Of a stretch of 64,000 nucleotides of DNA, positions 53,925 through 63,634 are shown in pieces. Made by a program: the position numbers and the translations under genes. The stretch spans positions 1 to 64,000 of the forward strand of contig JAKSCV010000108.1 in assembly GCA_022360445.1 (NCBI GenBank), written 5' to 3'. Source of the DNA: Gammaproteobacteria bacterium (GTDB taxonomy: Bacteria; Pseudomonadota; Gammaproteobacteria; UBA5861). Each line of letters opens with the position of its first letter. The stretch's first letter is position 1. The notes beneath the pieces are model-generated. The model did not search any database. It saw nothing but the letters and a program-made list of their open reading frames with translations, and was not told where the DNA came from.

Positions 53925-55637
53925 ATGAGCCAACTTGACGATCAACGGGCCCAAGTCAGCGCAGCCGCCTTAACACAGTATGGGCTTTCGGAACAGCCTT
54001 TTGACGCCATCCGGCGGCCGGAGAGTTATGTCTTAAACCCCGCTCTGGAAGATCAACTGAGTCTGTTGGTATATAACCTGCGCTACGGTGATCACCTACT
54101 GGTGCTCAAAGGCGGGGAGGGCAGTGGCAAAACATCGTTATTGATGCATTTGATTGAGCAATCAGCAGGGGTTTTGCAGGTGTTTGTTATCCGTGGGCAT
54201 CGGGCGCTACAAGCAAAACAGGTTGTTGAAGATTTACTGAAAATGCTCGCGCCAGGAACCGCTGCGGATAAGCTCGCTGATATTTCTCTCTTGGGCCAAT
54301 TGATTGCAAGCCGCAGCCTGCCAGATGTCCCCGTTGTGATGGCCATTGATGATGCCGAGTGCATTTCTGCTCATGAGCTTGCGTCACTGCTTAATGTGTT
54401 GAATGAGGTCTCTGATATGTTGAGAGAACCTCCGAAAATCATGCTGATAGGGTGCCCACAAATTGAAGGCCTGTTGTCAGAAATGTTGATGAATAATCAC
54501 CTGGCAGGCAAATTGTTTTATTCCGAACTGAGCGAATACGATGCTCAGCAGACAGAGCATTACCTCGAAGTGCGTTTGAAGCGTGCTGGCTTGCAGGGCG
54601 AGATTCCTTTCAGTCATGATGCAGTACAGCAGATTGCTCAAGAGTCGCAAGGCTGCCCCGCACAGATCAACCGGCTCGCCGCAGACGTGCTGAATCAGTC
54701 GGTTTTGGCCACGGAGACGACATTAGAAACCGAGGTGGCGGTGCCAACCTCTCTTGAGCCGGAAAGCCGTTTCAAACGGATAGGGCTATGGAGTTTGATG
54801 TTGCTGGGTTTTGCCATGGTGTTTGGTGCGATTGTTTTATTTAGCGCCGACTCTGATCCCGCACAGGTGCCGTCAGATCCAGTTGCCAACGAGACCGTTA
54901 CGGGTAAAGTCGTCCGGCGGGCATTGGCGCTACCCGAGCAAAACGTTGAGCAGACTTCGGTAGATGCAGTCCCTCAAGAGGACTCCACCGAGGCAGTCCG
55001 GCGTACACGAGCGGTTGACAATAATGAAGGGGAGGAAAAAACGGATCCTGCGTCACCCCAAACAATGGTGAATAATCCTCCACCCATGGTGGCTGAACCG
55101 GAAAGCTCTTCGGAAGACAAAAAGGTTGAAGAGGGGACCGCGGCTGAGACTGAAACGGCACCAAATACATCTTCAGTAAGTGCCAAGTTGCCTGAGCCAG
55201 CTAAGGAAAACGCCAAACCTCAATCAACGGGCACATCACCTTCTGTTGAGTCAAAACCTGCAAGTGTGAAACCAGCACAAGCTGAGCAATCTACGCAAAA
55301 AAACGCAGTAAAACCGTTACCTACTATGGCGTTGAATGACCGTGAGACAGTGGTCTGGTTGAAATCACAAAATCCCCGGCACTTTTCAGTCCAGTTGATT
55401 GCTTCACGTAAACGCCAAGTGGTTGAAAGCTTTATGGCGCGGCACAAAATTCCTGTTCGGCACGGCATTCTTCGAACCCGCCGCGGTAAGGAAACCTGGT
55501 TTATTGTGTTGGCGGGGGCATACCCTGATGCGGTCGAGGCGCGAAAATCAGTGACCCGGTTGCCCTCAGAGATACGTGCCAATGGGCCTTGGGTGCGCAG
55601 TTTGATGTCCATTCAAGGGGCCTTATCCGGGCGTTAA
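53925..55637 (+). CDS. damX: DamX-like AAA ATPase with C-terminal SPOR domain
   Basis: A 570-residue bitopic inner-membrane protein. The cytoplasmic ExeA-like AAA domain (about 20-270) has Walker A GGEGSGKTS at 63-71 and a Walker B-like MAIDDAE. One transmembrane helix lies at about 288-308. A long Pro/Glu/Ser-rich periplasmic linker (about 310-470) precedes a SPOR domain (about 482-560, HFSVQLIASRKRQVVESFM) that binds denuded septal peptidoglycan. E. coli DamX lacks intact ATPase motifs, whereas this pseudomonad-like form keeps them. It follows aroB by 34 bp in the conserved aroK-aroB-damX order. Confidence 0.9.
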   Translation: MSQLDDQRAQVSAAALTQYGLSEQPFDAIRRPESYVLNPALEDQLSLLVYNLRYGDHLLVLKGGEGSGKTSLLMHLIEQSAGVLQVFVIRGHRALQAKQVVEDLLKMLAPGTAADKLADISLLGQLIASRSLPDVPVVMAIDDAECISAHELASLLNVLNEVSDMLREPPKIMLIGCPQIEGLLSEMLMNNHLAGKLFYSELSEYDAQQTEHYLEVRLKRAGLQGEIPFSHDAVQQIAQESQGCPAQINRLAADVLNQSVLATETTLETEVAVPTSLEPESRFKRIGLWSLMLLGFAMVFGAIVLFSADSDPAQVPSDPVANETVTGKVVRRALALPEQNVEQTSVDAVPQEDSTEAVRRTRAVDNNEGEEKTDPASPQTMVNNPPPMVAEPESSSEDKKVEEGTAAETETAPNTSSVSAKLPEPAKENAKPQSTGTSPSVESKPASVKPAQAEQSTQKNAVKPLPTMALNDRETVVWLKSQNPRHFSVQLIASRKRQVVESFMARHKIPVRHGILRTRRGKETWFIVLAGAYPDAVEARKSVTRLPSEIRANGPWVRSLMSIQGALSGR

Positions 55638-55770
55638 CAGGTGGCTGTGTACGATGCATTTGTACTTTCTGCGCTGGACTGGTTTAGAATAAAAACAAAA
55701 TTCCCATTTTCATTATTTAAGACAGTTCATTGAAAGCCCGCCGCTGCGGCTGATGATTAAGAGGTTACGC

Positions 55771-56646
55771 ATGACACAATCCCGATTTACCGGCACCGAT
55801 TCCTACGTCGCAACAGATGATTTAACGATGGCCGTGAATGCCGCGCTGACGTTGGAACGGCCACTTTTAATTAAGGGGGAACCTGGCACAGGGAAAACCC
55901 AGTTGGCTGAAGAAGTTGCCAAAGCTCTGGATACAAACTTGATTCAGTGGCACATTAAATCAACCACAAAAGCACACCAGGGGCTTTATGAATACGATGC
56001 GGTGTCTCGTTTGCGTGATTCCCAACTCGGTGATGAAAAAGTCCACGATATTGCGAACTACATCGTCAAGGGTAAATTGTGGGAAGCGTTTGAATCTGAC
56101 AAGCGTTCGGTACTTTTGATTGATGAAATTGATAAAGCCGATATCGAGTTCCCCAATGACCTCTTGCAGGAATTGGACAAGATGGAATTCCATGTCTACG
56201 AAACCAAGCAAGTCATTACTGCGCGCCAGCGGCCACTGGTTATTATCACCAGTAACAATGAGAAAGAATTACCGGATGCGTTCTTACGCCGATGCTTTTT
56301 TCACTACATCAGCTTTCCAGACACATCCACGATGGAACAGATCGTAAATGTGCATTTTCCCGACTTAAAGAAGGACATGCTATCTGAGGCGCTGAAAGTC
56401 TTTTTTGATGTACGTGAAGTACCGGGCTTGAAGAAAAAGCCTTCCACCTCGGAACTGCTCGACTGGATTAAACTTCTGCTGGCCGAGGATATTCCGGCAG
56501 AAGAGTTACACGGTGATGACCCGAGAAAAGCCATCCCGAAATTGCACGGCGCACTATTGAAAAATGAACAGGATGTCCACTTGTTCGAGCGGTTAGTGTT
56601 TTTGAACCGCAAAAAAAGCGCCCAGGGAAATGTCGATCCGCGCTGA
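55771..56646 (+). CDS. MoxR-type AAA+ ATPase
   Basis: A 291-residue MoxR-family ATPase thought to act as a chaperone with a VWA-domain partner. Walker A KGEPGTGKTQ is near residue 35 and Walker B is LLIDEIDKADIEF. Sensor 1 is IITSNNEKELPDAFLRRCFF with the arginine finger; the sensor 2 region follows. ATG 55771 with AAGAGG upstream is preferred over 55753. The VWA gene follows after 22 bp, a conserved pairing. Confidence 0.92.
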   Translation: MTQSRFTGTDSYVATDDLTMAVNAALTLERPLLIKGEPGTGKTQLAEEVAKALDTNLIQWHIKSTTKAHQGLYEYDAVSRLRDSQLGDEKVHDIANYIVKGKLWEAFESDKRSVLLIDEIDKADIEFPNDLLQELDKMEFHVYETKQVITARQRPLVIITSNNEKELPDAFLRRCFFHYISFPDTSTMEQIVNVHFPDLKKDMLSEALKVFFDVREVPGLKKKPSTSELLDWIKLLLAEDIPAEELHGDDPRKAIPKLHGALLKNEQDVHLFERLVFLNRKKSAQGNVDPR

Positions 56647-56668
56647 GTTCATAACAGAGAGTTGACCT

Positions 56669-57856
56669 ATGTTCCTCGAATTGTTTTTTAAACTTCGCAA
56701 AGCGGAAGTCCCTGTTTCTATTACGGAGTATTTAACCTTGCTCGAAGGGCTTGATAAAAACCTTGCAGGGTACAGTGTGGATGACTTTTATCACTTTTCC
56801 CGCTTATCACTGGTCAAAGATGAACGGTTTTATGACCGCTTTGATGTGATTTTTGGTGAGCATTTTCAAGGCATCAAAGCTGCTTTGGATGAAATTTTTG
56901 GTGAAATTCCCGAGGAGTGGTTGAGAAAACAGGCTGAATTGTTCCTGAGCAAAGAGGAAATGGAGCAGATTGAGGCCATGGGCGGCTGGGATGAGCTGAT
57001 GGAGACTCTGAAAAAGCGGCTAGAGGAGCAAAAAGACCGACACCAAGGGGGTAACAAAATGATTGGCACCGCCGGGCGATCGCCTTTTGGCGCTCAAGGG
57101 TATAACCCGGAAGGTGTGCGCATTGGTCAGGAAAAGTCTCGGCACCGGCGAGCGGTTAAGGTCTGGGATAAACGGGAATATAAAAATTTAGACGACTCTG
57201 TTGAGTTAGGCACACGCAATATCAAAATGGCCCTGAGAAAGTTGCGTAAGTTTGCGCGCCAAGGTGCAGCAGAGGAATTGGATCTGGATGGAACCATCAG
57301 TTCCACAGCAAAAAATGCCGGTTTGCTGGATATCAAAATGGTGCCTGAGCGGCATAACGCCATCAAAGTGCTGTTGATGTTTGATATCGGTGGTTCGATG
57401 GATGACCACGTTAAGCTATGTGAAGAGCTTTTTTCAGCAACCAAAACCGAATTCAAACATTTAGAGTATTTTTACTTTCACAATTTTCTCTATGAGGGGT
57501 TGTGGAAAGACAACCGCCGTCGGCATGCAGATAAGACACCAACCCTGGATGTCATGCATAAGTATGGATCTGACTATAAATTGATTTTTGTAGGGGATGC
57601 GACTATGAGCCCATACGAAATCACCTATGCAGGTGGCAGTGTTGAGCATTGGAATGAAGAAGCGGGTGCCGTGTGGTTGCAACGGTTACTCGATGTTTAT
57701 CCACATGCTGTATGGTTAAACCCCGAGCCTGAGGTTCGATGGGAACGTACTCCGTCGATAAAAATCGCCAAAGAACTGATGTCGGACAGAATGTATCCGC
57801 TGACGATTTCTGGTTTGGATGAGGCGATTAAAGAGCTGTTGAAAAGAACGCACTAG
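56669..57856 (+). CDS. CoxE-like VWA-domain protein
   Basis: A 395-residue protein with a helical N-terminal region and a C-terminal von Willebrand A domain. The metal-ion-dependent adhesion site reads Asp239-Ile-Gly-Gly-Ser243, so the first Ser of DxSxS is Gly, as is common in the CoxE group. Downstream metal-site elements include FVGDATMSPYE. The family works with MoxR ATPases, for example in metal insertion into CO dehydrogenase. No such client is nearby, so the target is unknown. Confidence 0.88.
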   Translation: MFLELFFKLRKAEVPVSITEYLTLLEGLDKNLAGYSVDDFYHFSRLSLVKDERFYDRFDVIFGEHFQGIKAALDEIFGEIPEEWLRKQAELFLSKEEMEQIEAMGGWDELMETLKKRLEEQKDRHQGGNKMIGTAGRSPFGAQGYNPEGVRIGQEKSRHRRAVKVWDKREYKNLDDSVELGTRNIKMALRKLRKFARQGAAEELDLDGTISSTAKNAGLLDIKMVPERHNAIKVLLMFDIGGSMDDHVKLCEELFSATKTEFKHLEYFYFHNFLYEGLWKDNRRRHADKTPTLDVMHKYGSDYKLIFVGDATMSPYEITYAGGSVEHWNEEAGAVWLQRLLDVYPHAVWLNPEPEVRWERTPSIKIAKELMSDRMYPLTISGLDEAIKELLKRTH

Positions 57857-57885
57857 TTGTGAGCTTGGGAAATACCTTTAGATGC

Positions 57886-60800
57886 TTATATCTGGGTTTC
57901 TTGATGGACTAAAAGCGGTGTGAGTGACTCCGCTGATTGCGGTGGGCTGAAGTAAAAACCTTGTATCAGGTCGCACTGTTCCGTTTGGAGAAGCGCGAGT
58001 TGGTCTTTGCTCTCCACGCCCTCGGCGGCCACCACCATTTGTAATGCGTGAGCCATGGCAATAATGGCTTGAGTGAGCGCTAAATCTTCTTCGTCATCAG
58101 CAATGTCACGTACGAATTCCCGGTCGATTTTCAGCTTTTTAAAAGGAAAGCGCTTAAGATAACTGAGCGACGAATACCCTTTTCCGAAGTCATCAATCGC
58201 AAGACTGATGCCCAAGGCATTTAATTCCATCAGCGTATTGCGTGTACTGGGGAGGTTGTCCATGAGCAGGGTTTCGGTGACTTCCATCTCGAGTAGATTG
58301 GCGGGGACGTTATGATTGGTGATGATGCGTTTTACGCGGTCTATAAAGTCTGTGTGGTGCACTTGCCGAGGGGAAATGTTGACAGATACTTTAATATTTT
58401 CTACACCTTGATTCAGCCAGCTTTTAAGTTGGCAAATGGCTGTTTCCAAAACCCACTCCCCAATAGGTGTGATCAGATCAGTTTCTTCAGCGATACTGAT
58501 AAGTTCTTGTGTTTTAATTTTCCCCAGCTTCTGATTTTCCCAGCTTAATAGTGCCTCGATACACTCGATCTTTTTGGTGTAGGTGTTATGTTGAGGCTGA
58601 TATTTTAACGTGAGCTCTCCCAGTTCCAGAGCATGTCGTAAGTGATTTTCCAGCTCAAGGCGCCGTTGGGCTTCTTCATTCATGGAAGGCTGGAAAAACT
58701 GTAATCGGTTGCGGCCTGTTGCCTTGGAGTGATACATGGCCGTATCAGCATGCCGCATGAGATCTTCCGGTGTTTCGCCATCGGTTGGGTAGGCGGTTAT
58801 CCCAATGCTTGCGCCAATATAAACCTTTTTGTTTAACACATAAAACGGAGATGCGATTTCTTCCAGGATTTTTTCTGCAATCAGGCGCGACTGGGTAGGT
58901 TTATCCTCATCCGGCAAGATAACGATGAACTCATCGCCGCCCAGCCTGGCGACAGTGTCCGTATCTTTGACGCATTGCCGTAATCGGTTGGCGGTTTGAA
59001 CCAATAATTGGTCGCCAGCGCCATGTCCCATAGAGTCATTCACTTTCTTGAAATGATCCAGATCGATGAACATTAGAACAACAAACCGGTGTTTATATTT
59101 TGCCGATGTGATGGCTTCAGACAGGCGATCTTTCGCCAAAAGGCGATTAGGTAGGCCAGTCAGTGAGTCAAAGTAAGCCTGTTTAAGCAGCATGGATTCC
59201 TGTTGTTTGCGTTGCGTCATGTCCTCACGAATGACGAGATAGGATTGCACTTTTCCATCGTCTTCCTTGATCGGGGAGAATGTCACTTCTTCCCAGAAAG
59301 GCACGCCGGATTTATTCTGGCTGTATAGCTCCACGCTGCATGGTTGGCCTCTACCAAGACTTTGTTCGATTTTATTAACCGTATCGATGGGCGTGTTGGG
59401 GTTAAGGAGAAAATGGGACGGTTTGCCGACGACTTCTTCTGCAGTATATCCGGTAATTTTTTCAAATTGGTTATTAACGTATTCGATCTCGGACGTCGGG
59501 CTAATGAGCATGATAGCCGCTGGGCTGTGCTGTACGGCTTGTGAAAGTTGCTTCAAGCGCGCCTGGTTTTGCTTTTTTTCTGTAATGTCCCGTGCGCACA
59601 CTGCAATACCGATGACCTTTCCCTGACGGTTGGCATGAGGAAACAGTTTATACTCCAGCCATTGTGAATTTCCGACATCAGGAAACTTGACATAAGCATC
59701 AAATGTGACGGCTTCATTTTTCAGGCAACGTTCGTAATGAGGCTTTAGCACGTTTAAAAAGTAACGTTTTCCCAACATTTCAGCAGCAGTTTTACCAATC
59801 CACTGTTCACGAGGAAGGTGAGAGAGTTTTGTGTAGCTTTGATTGACAGCCTGATAGCGGAACTCCCGGTCGATTAGGGCCATGAAATCTTGGCTGGCCG
59901 AAACAATGTGTTCGTATCTTTCAAGTGCATCTCGGGCTTCCTCAATTTCGGTCACATCCTGACAACTGATTTGAAAGCCTTTTATTTTCCCGCCGTCCTC
60001 TTTGAAAGGGTAGCCGCGCACGATAGTGTGTCGAGTTGAGGCATTATGATCTTTGAAGCTCACGAGTGTTTCATTATTGTTGCCGCTTAAACAGCTTGAG
60101 CAGAAGTCCTTAAGGTGTTGGTTGTAGAATTGTTCACCCACAATTTGCTTGAATGTCAAGTCAGTGTGCTGCTGTGTGAGAGAAAAGGTTTGATTAAAAC
60201 TATGATTTGCTAAAACAAGTTTTTGGTCTGGATCGAACAGCGCAATTAGGTTTTTGGATGTAAGAACAATGTTTTCGTAATATCGGAGTTTCTTTTCGGC
60301 GCGTTTTAAGTCCGTAATGTCTCGGCTGGTCACCGCTACCCCGGCAATTTCGCCTTGGGGATCCCGGTAAGGCGCATAGCGGACATCTGCGTAGTGTTCC
60401 TCAGCTTTAGGCCAGGTATAGCGTGTTTGGTAGTTGACAGTATGCCCTTGCAGGCAGTGGTCCATATAAGGTTTGATGGTTTCGTTAAAGTAGGGCTCAC
60501 CGACCAAGTCGGCTACGGATAAGTCTGTAATTTCACCCACTTCACGTTGCATTGTATCAGTGACTTTCTGATTTGCCGCAAGATAGCGGTACTCCGTATC
60601 TACAAGTGCTAAGGCATCAGTCGAAGCTAGGACAATATTCTTATAGTGATGCAGAGTTTCTTCTGTTTTACGAATGTGGGAGATATCCTGGGCTGTGCCA
60701 TACAGGCGAATCGGTTGCCCTGGCTCTTGTTTGAAGCGTCCTTGTATAAGAAAGATGTTGCTTTGTTTTTCTGATGAGTAGAGTGTGACTTCAACCTTGA

Positions 60801-61473
60801 AGGGTATTTGGTTTGTTAAACTTTTCTGAATGGCGAATTTGATTTGCCTTCGATGGGGGTGTTTCAGATGCTTTAATATTTTACGGTAGCTTAAAGTTTT
60901 GTTTTTATATGAGAAATTGTGTTTGAAATCTAAGTCTCTGGAGAGAATGATCGTGTCTTCTCCCAGTGTCGCTTGCCAGCTGTATACGTTTGCAATACTT
61001 TGTGCTTGCTGCAGCTCATTCTGGCTGTCAGTCAGCTCTTTTTTTGCTCTGTGAAGGGCATCTTGGATACGTTGTCTCTCGGTGATTTCAGTGATAATGC
61101 CAACGACACCAATCGGCTCACCCTCTGCGTTTTTATATGTGGTTTTGTAACAGCAGTAACAAGCTGAGTGGCCATTACTGAACGTAATCCACTCGTCATA
61201 TTCAACCGGAGAGCCTGAGGTTAGGGTGAGTTGGTCAAAGTGTCTGTGTCTTTCGGCCTCCTCTTTTGACACCAGGTCGTAATCGGTGAGCCCAATAACG
61301 CATGATTTTGATCGTTTGAGAAAGTCAGCAAAGGCTTGGTTGCAGTAGGTAAAGATACCTTTTAAGTTTTTGCAAAAAATGAAATGTGGAAGAGTGTCTA
61401 AGAAAAGGGTATTTTTGGAGCCTCTGAGATTCGGGAAATATTCTGATGTAATCTCTGAGAGTGTTTCATCCAT
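57886..61473 (-). CDS. six-PAS GGDEF-EAL cyclic-di-GMP enzyme
   Basis: A 1195-residue cytoplasmic protein without transmembrane helices. Six consecutive PAS domains occupy about 20-760; most end in the PAC-type D-I/V-T-E/D-x-K/R motif. A GGDEF domain has an intact RLGGDEF active site, and an EAL domain follows with EALLSW, DDFGKGYSSLSYLKRFP, AEGVE and QGFYFSPP all kept. Both diguanylate cyclase and phosphodiesterase activities are possible. The cyclase inhibitory site reads KDTD instead of RxxD, so product feedback may be lost. It lies 39 bp after the REC/GGDEF gene, same strand, and is probably co-expressed. Confidence 0.9.
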   Translation of the reverse strand: MDETLSEITSEYFPNLRGSKNTLFLDTLPHFIFCKNLKGIFTYCNQAFADFLKRSKSCVIGLTDYDLVSKEEAERHRHFDQLTLTSGSPVEYDEWITFSNGHSACYCCYKTTYKNAEGEPIGVVGIITEITERQRIQDALHRAKKELTDSQNELQQAQSIANVYSWQATLGEDTIILSRDLDFKHNFSYKNKTLSYRKILKHLKHPHRRQIKFAIQKSLTNQIPFKVEVTLYSSEKQSNIFLIQGRFKQEPGQPIRLYGTAQDISHIRKTEETLHHYKNIVLASTDALALVDTEYRYLAANQKVTDTMQREVGEITDLSVADLVGEPYFNETIKPYMDHCLQGHTVNYQTRYTWPKAEEHYADVRYAPYRDPQGEIAGVAVTSRDITDLKRAEKKLRYYENIVLTSKNLIALFDPDQKLVLANHSFNQTFSLTQQHTDLTFKQIVGEQFYNQHLKDFCSSCLSGNNNETLVSFKDHNASTRHTIVRGYPFKEDGGKIKGFQISCQDVTEIEEARDALERYEHIVSASQDFMALIDREFRYQAVNQSYTKLSHLPREQWIGKTAAEMLGKRYFLNVLKPHYERCLKNEAVTFDAYVKFPDVGNSQWLEYKLFPHANRQGKVIGIAVCARDITEKKQNQARLKQLSQAVQHSPAAIMLISPTSEIEYVNNQFEKITGYTAEEVVGKPSHFLLNPNTPIDTVNKIEQSLGRGQPCSVELYSQNKSGVPFWEEVTFSPIKEDDGKVQSYLVIREDMTQRKQQESMLLKQAYFDSLTGLPNRLLAKDRLSEAITSAKYKHRFVVLMFIDLDHFKKVNDSMGHGAGDQLLVQTANRLRQCVKDTDTVARLGGDEFIVILPDEDKPTQSRLIAEKILEEIASPFYVLNKKVYIGASIGITAYPTDGETPEDLMRHADTAMYHSKATGRNRLQFFQPSMNEEAQRRLELENHLRHALELGELTLKYQPQHNTYTKKIECIEALLSWENQKLGKIKTQELISIAEETDLITPIGEWVLETAICQLKSWLNQGVENIKVSVNISPRQVHHTDFIDRVKRIITNHNVPANLLEMEVTETLLMDNLPSTRNTLMELNALGISLAIDDFGKGYSSLSYLKRFPFKKLKIDREFVRDIADDEEDLALTQAIIAMAHALQMVVAAEGVESKDQLALLQTEQCDLIQGFYFSPPQSAESLTPLLVHQETQI

Positions 61474-61512
61474 GTGGCTATGGAACCTCGAAAACGTTTG
61501 GAGAATGCTTAT

Positions 61513-63333
61513 TTAGGTCGCTGAGTTGGCCGCCTTATGCTGGCGGCTTGCTATGGGACTATGACTTTTTTCTCTGGGTTTGGGTAGGCAAGGGAACGTT
61601 TCGTTGTTATCACATAAGAACGCATGGTACAGGCCACGGTGCTTGGCAATTTGACAACCCAGCTGGGTTTTTGACAGCATTTGACTGCCGCTGAATTGAG
61701 CGAATTTATGAATGCTCAAGAGTCCTGCAGCACAGGTGAGCCGGGCAAACTTCATTTGCAGTGAGACTGCGTAAATTTTTTGTATCAGCTTTCGGGTCAC
61801 ATACAGTGCGTCTTCGGCATGATTGTGGGTGATGATGACGCCAAATTGTCCATTGCCCAGATAACCGATGAGATCGGTTGTTCGAAAACTATCTGTGAGC
61901 ACTCGTGCAACGGTGCGAACCATGTTCTCGCTTTTTGCGATTGATACCGGCTTAACTGCGCGAACTTGCTGATGGCCTCGGGCACAATATTCGACATCGA
62001 TAATAAGCAGGCTCGTATAAGCCTGGCTGCGAGTGGTTCGTCGAACTTCGTTATTCAGGAATGACTCGAAGTAGCGTTTGTTCATTAAGCCGGTGAGCGC
62101 ATCATAAGTTAAGTTATTCCAGGTACGTGGATCGACAACCGTCGACTCCTCTTTTGGGGAAAACTCAACGATTGAGCCGGCAACGGTTCCTTCGAGTGTC
62201 AGTGGGCGAATCGTGTAATTGACACTTATGGCTTTGCCCTGGTAGTCAAAGAAAACACCATCCATGTTCTGGGTGGTAATTTCATGGGCATAAGCCCGGT
62301 GAATTTCACAGGCTTCCGGGGGGACAGGTTTGCCACTGACATCGGAGTGATGAAACAAGTCGTGAGCCCGTTTGCCGACAAGGTTGCTATCCTCAGCGTA
62401 GCCTAGGAGCGTTTTGGCACGAGAGTTGACAAACGTGAGATAACCTTTTTTATCCACACCGTATACACCGTCTTTGACGGACCCCAAAATTGCATCTAAA
62501 CGGTTATGATCTTCTTTGAGTTGTTTTTTCCCCCGAATCAGGTGACTGATAGCATCAATACGCGCTAGTAATAACTCACTGGATTCATTTTTAAACATGC
62601 ATTCCACGGCGCCTGCACGCAGGCTTCTGTGGATAATGTGGTCAGAGTAGGTGCCGGTCAAAATGGCACAAGTCATGTGTTGAGTTTTGTCGTCGGATAG
62701 CAGTTTGCTGCATAACTCGTCACCGGTTGACTCTTCCAGATAAAAATCAATGATTGCGATATCAAAATTACTTTGTTGTGCGGCTACCAACCCTTTTTCC
62801 GCCGTGTCGACGACGCTGACTTTATAACCATGAAGATTTAATAAGTCACTGAGTGCATAACGGATGCTGGGAGAGTCATCAACCACCAGAATGCTGATGT
62901 CACTATTAGGAAATTTTGAAGAAAACACCTCGGCTTCCTGGCTGATATCCTGACCAATCAGTTTGTTTACGAGGTTTTTTGAGGATTGGTACGCTTTCCA
63001 AGGAACTAAGACAGTGTGGTCCCGAGTAGCCACCCATGCGCGTGTATCTGCACGAAGGTCCTGGGCGAGAATAATGACCGGTAAATCGTGGAAGTCTGGT
63101 GCTTCTAAGAGCTTTAAAAACTCGCTACCGCCTTCAATTTTCCGCGATTTGGGCCAACCCGCAATAACACACTGGTATTCAGTTTCGAATGTGGTGTACT
63201 GAGAAGACAGTGCTTTTGAGGCTTCCACATAGCTAGAAAAGCTGTGGACTTCATAGTCAGAGCTTTCATAGAAACCCTGTAGCACGTAACGCATCGTTGC
63301 TGATGCCTCGACCAGCATTATTTTTGAACTCAT
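61513..63333 (-). CDS. dual-REC, PAS and degenerate GGDEF signalling protein
   Basis: A 606-residue protein. REC1 (1-125) is degenerate: the acidic pocket is Glu9-Ala10 and the phospho-acceptor position is Gly59 (CVIAGWP). REC2 (about 146-265) is intact, with Asp152-Asp153, Asp196 (IIDFYLEE), the Thr of LTGTY and Lys in FKNES. A PAS domain follows (about 283-395). The GGDEF-like domain (about 412-560) has LGNGQFGV in place of GGDEF and should be catalytically dead. The last 40 residues are basic. It is likely a phosphorylation-controlled receptor or partner for the adjacent GGDEF-EAL enzyme. Confidence 0.85.
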   Translation of the reverse strand: MSSKIMLVEASATMRYVLQGFYESSDYEVHSFSSYVEASKALSSQYTTFETEYQCVIAGWPKSRKIEGGSEFLKLLEAPDFHDLPVIILAQDLRADTRAWVATRDHTVLVPWKAYQSSKNLVNKLIGQDISQEAEVFSSKFPNSDISILVVDDSPSIRYALSDLLNLHGYKVSVVDTAEKGLVAAQQSNFDIAIIDFYLEESTGDELCSKLLSDDKTQHMTCAILTGTYSDHIIHRSLRAGAVECMFKNESSELLLARIDAISHLIRGKKQLKEDHNRLDAILGSVKDGVYGVDKKGYLTFVNSRAKTLLGYAEDSNLVGKRAHDLFHHSDVSGKPVPPEACEIHRAYAHEITTQNMDGVFFDYQGKAISVNYTIRPLTLEGTVAGSIVEFSPKEESTVVDPRTWNNLTYDALTGLMNKRYFESFLNNEVRRTTRSQAYTSLLIIDVEYCARGHQQVRAVKPVSIAKSENMVRTVARVLTDSFRTTDLIGYLGNGQFGVIITHNHAEDALYVTRKLIQKIYAVSLQMKFARLTCAAGLLSIHKFAQFSGSQMLSKTQLGCQIAKHRGLYHAFLCDNNETFPCLPKPREKSHSPIASRQHKAANSAT

Positions 63334-63601
63334 TCTACTTTTTCAGCCAGCTAAATTTGGTGTACACCGTGGTTGTCTTTTTAATCACTAACACATTATT
63401 AGCACAATACAGAAAAACTTTATCGTGAACTCATTCAATAGTTCGTGAAGTGATGTCTGGCTTTTTTCGGTGGTCAATGCTGGTGATCAATTTAAGGCTT
63501 TGATCGTTAAGATATTTTGAGTGACTTAAGGGTACCTGCCGCTAATAACAGTGTTTTGTATTGTGCCAGCCTGCGGCAGCAGGTTTGTTAATTTTGAATT
63601 A

Positions 63602-63625
63602 GGGGAGCTTATTTCAAAACTCCCC
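63602..63625 (-). terminator. hairpin after epimerase gene
   Basis: GGGGAG and CTCCCC form a 6-bp stem around a 12-nt AT-rich loop, 9 bases past the epimerase stop. A second small hairpin, CCTGC-GGCA-GCAGG, lies at 63570-63583. Neither has a full T-tract. The rest of the 63334-63634 gap should hold the promoter of the REC/GGDEF gene; nothing else is seen. Confidence 0.4.
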
Positions 63626-63634
63626 CAGGCAAGT

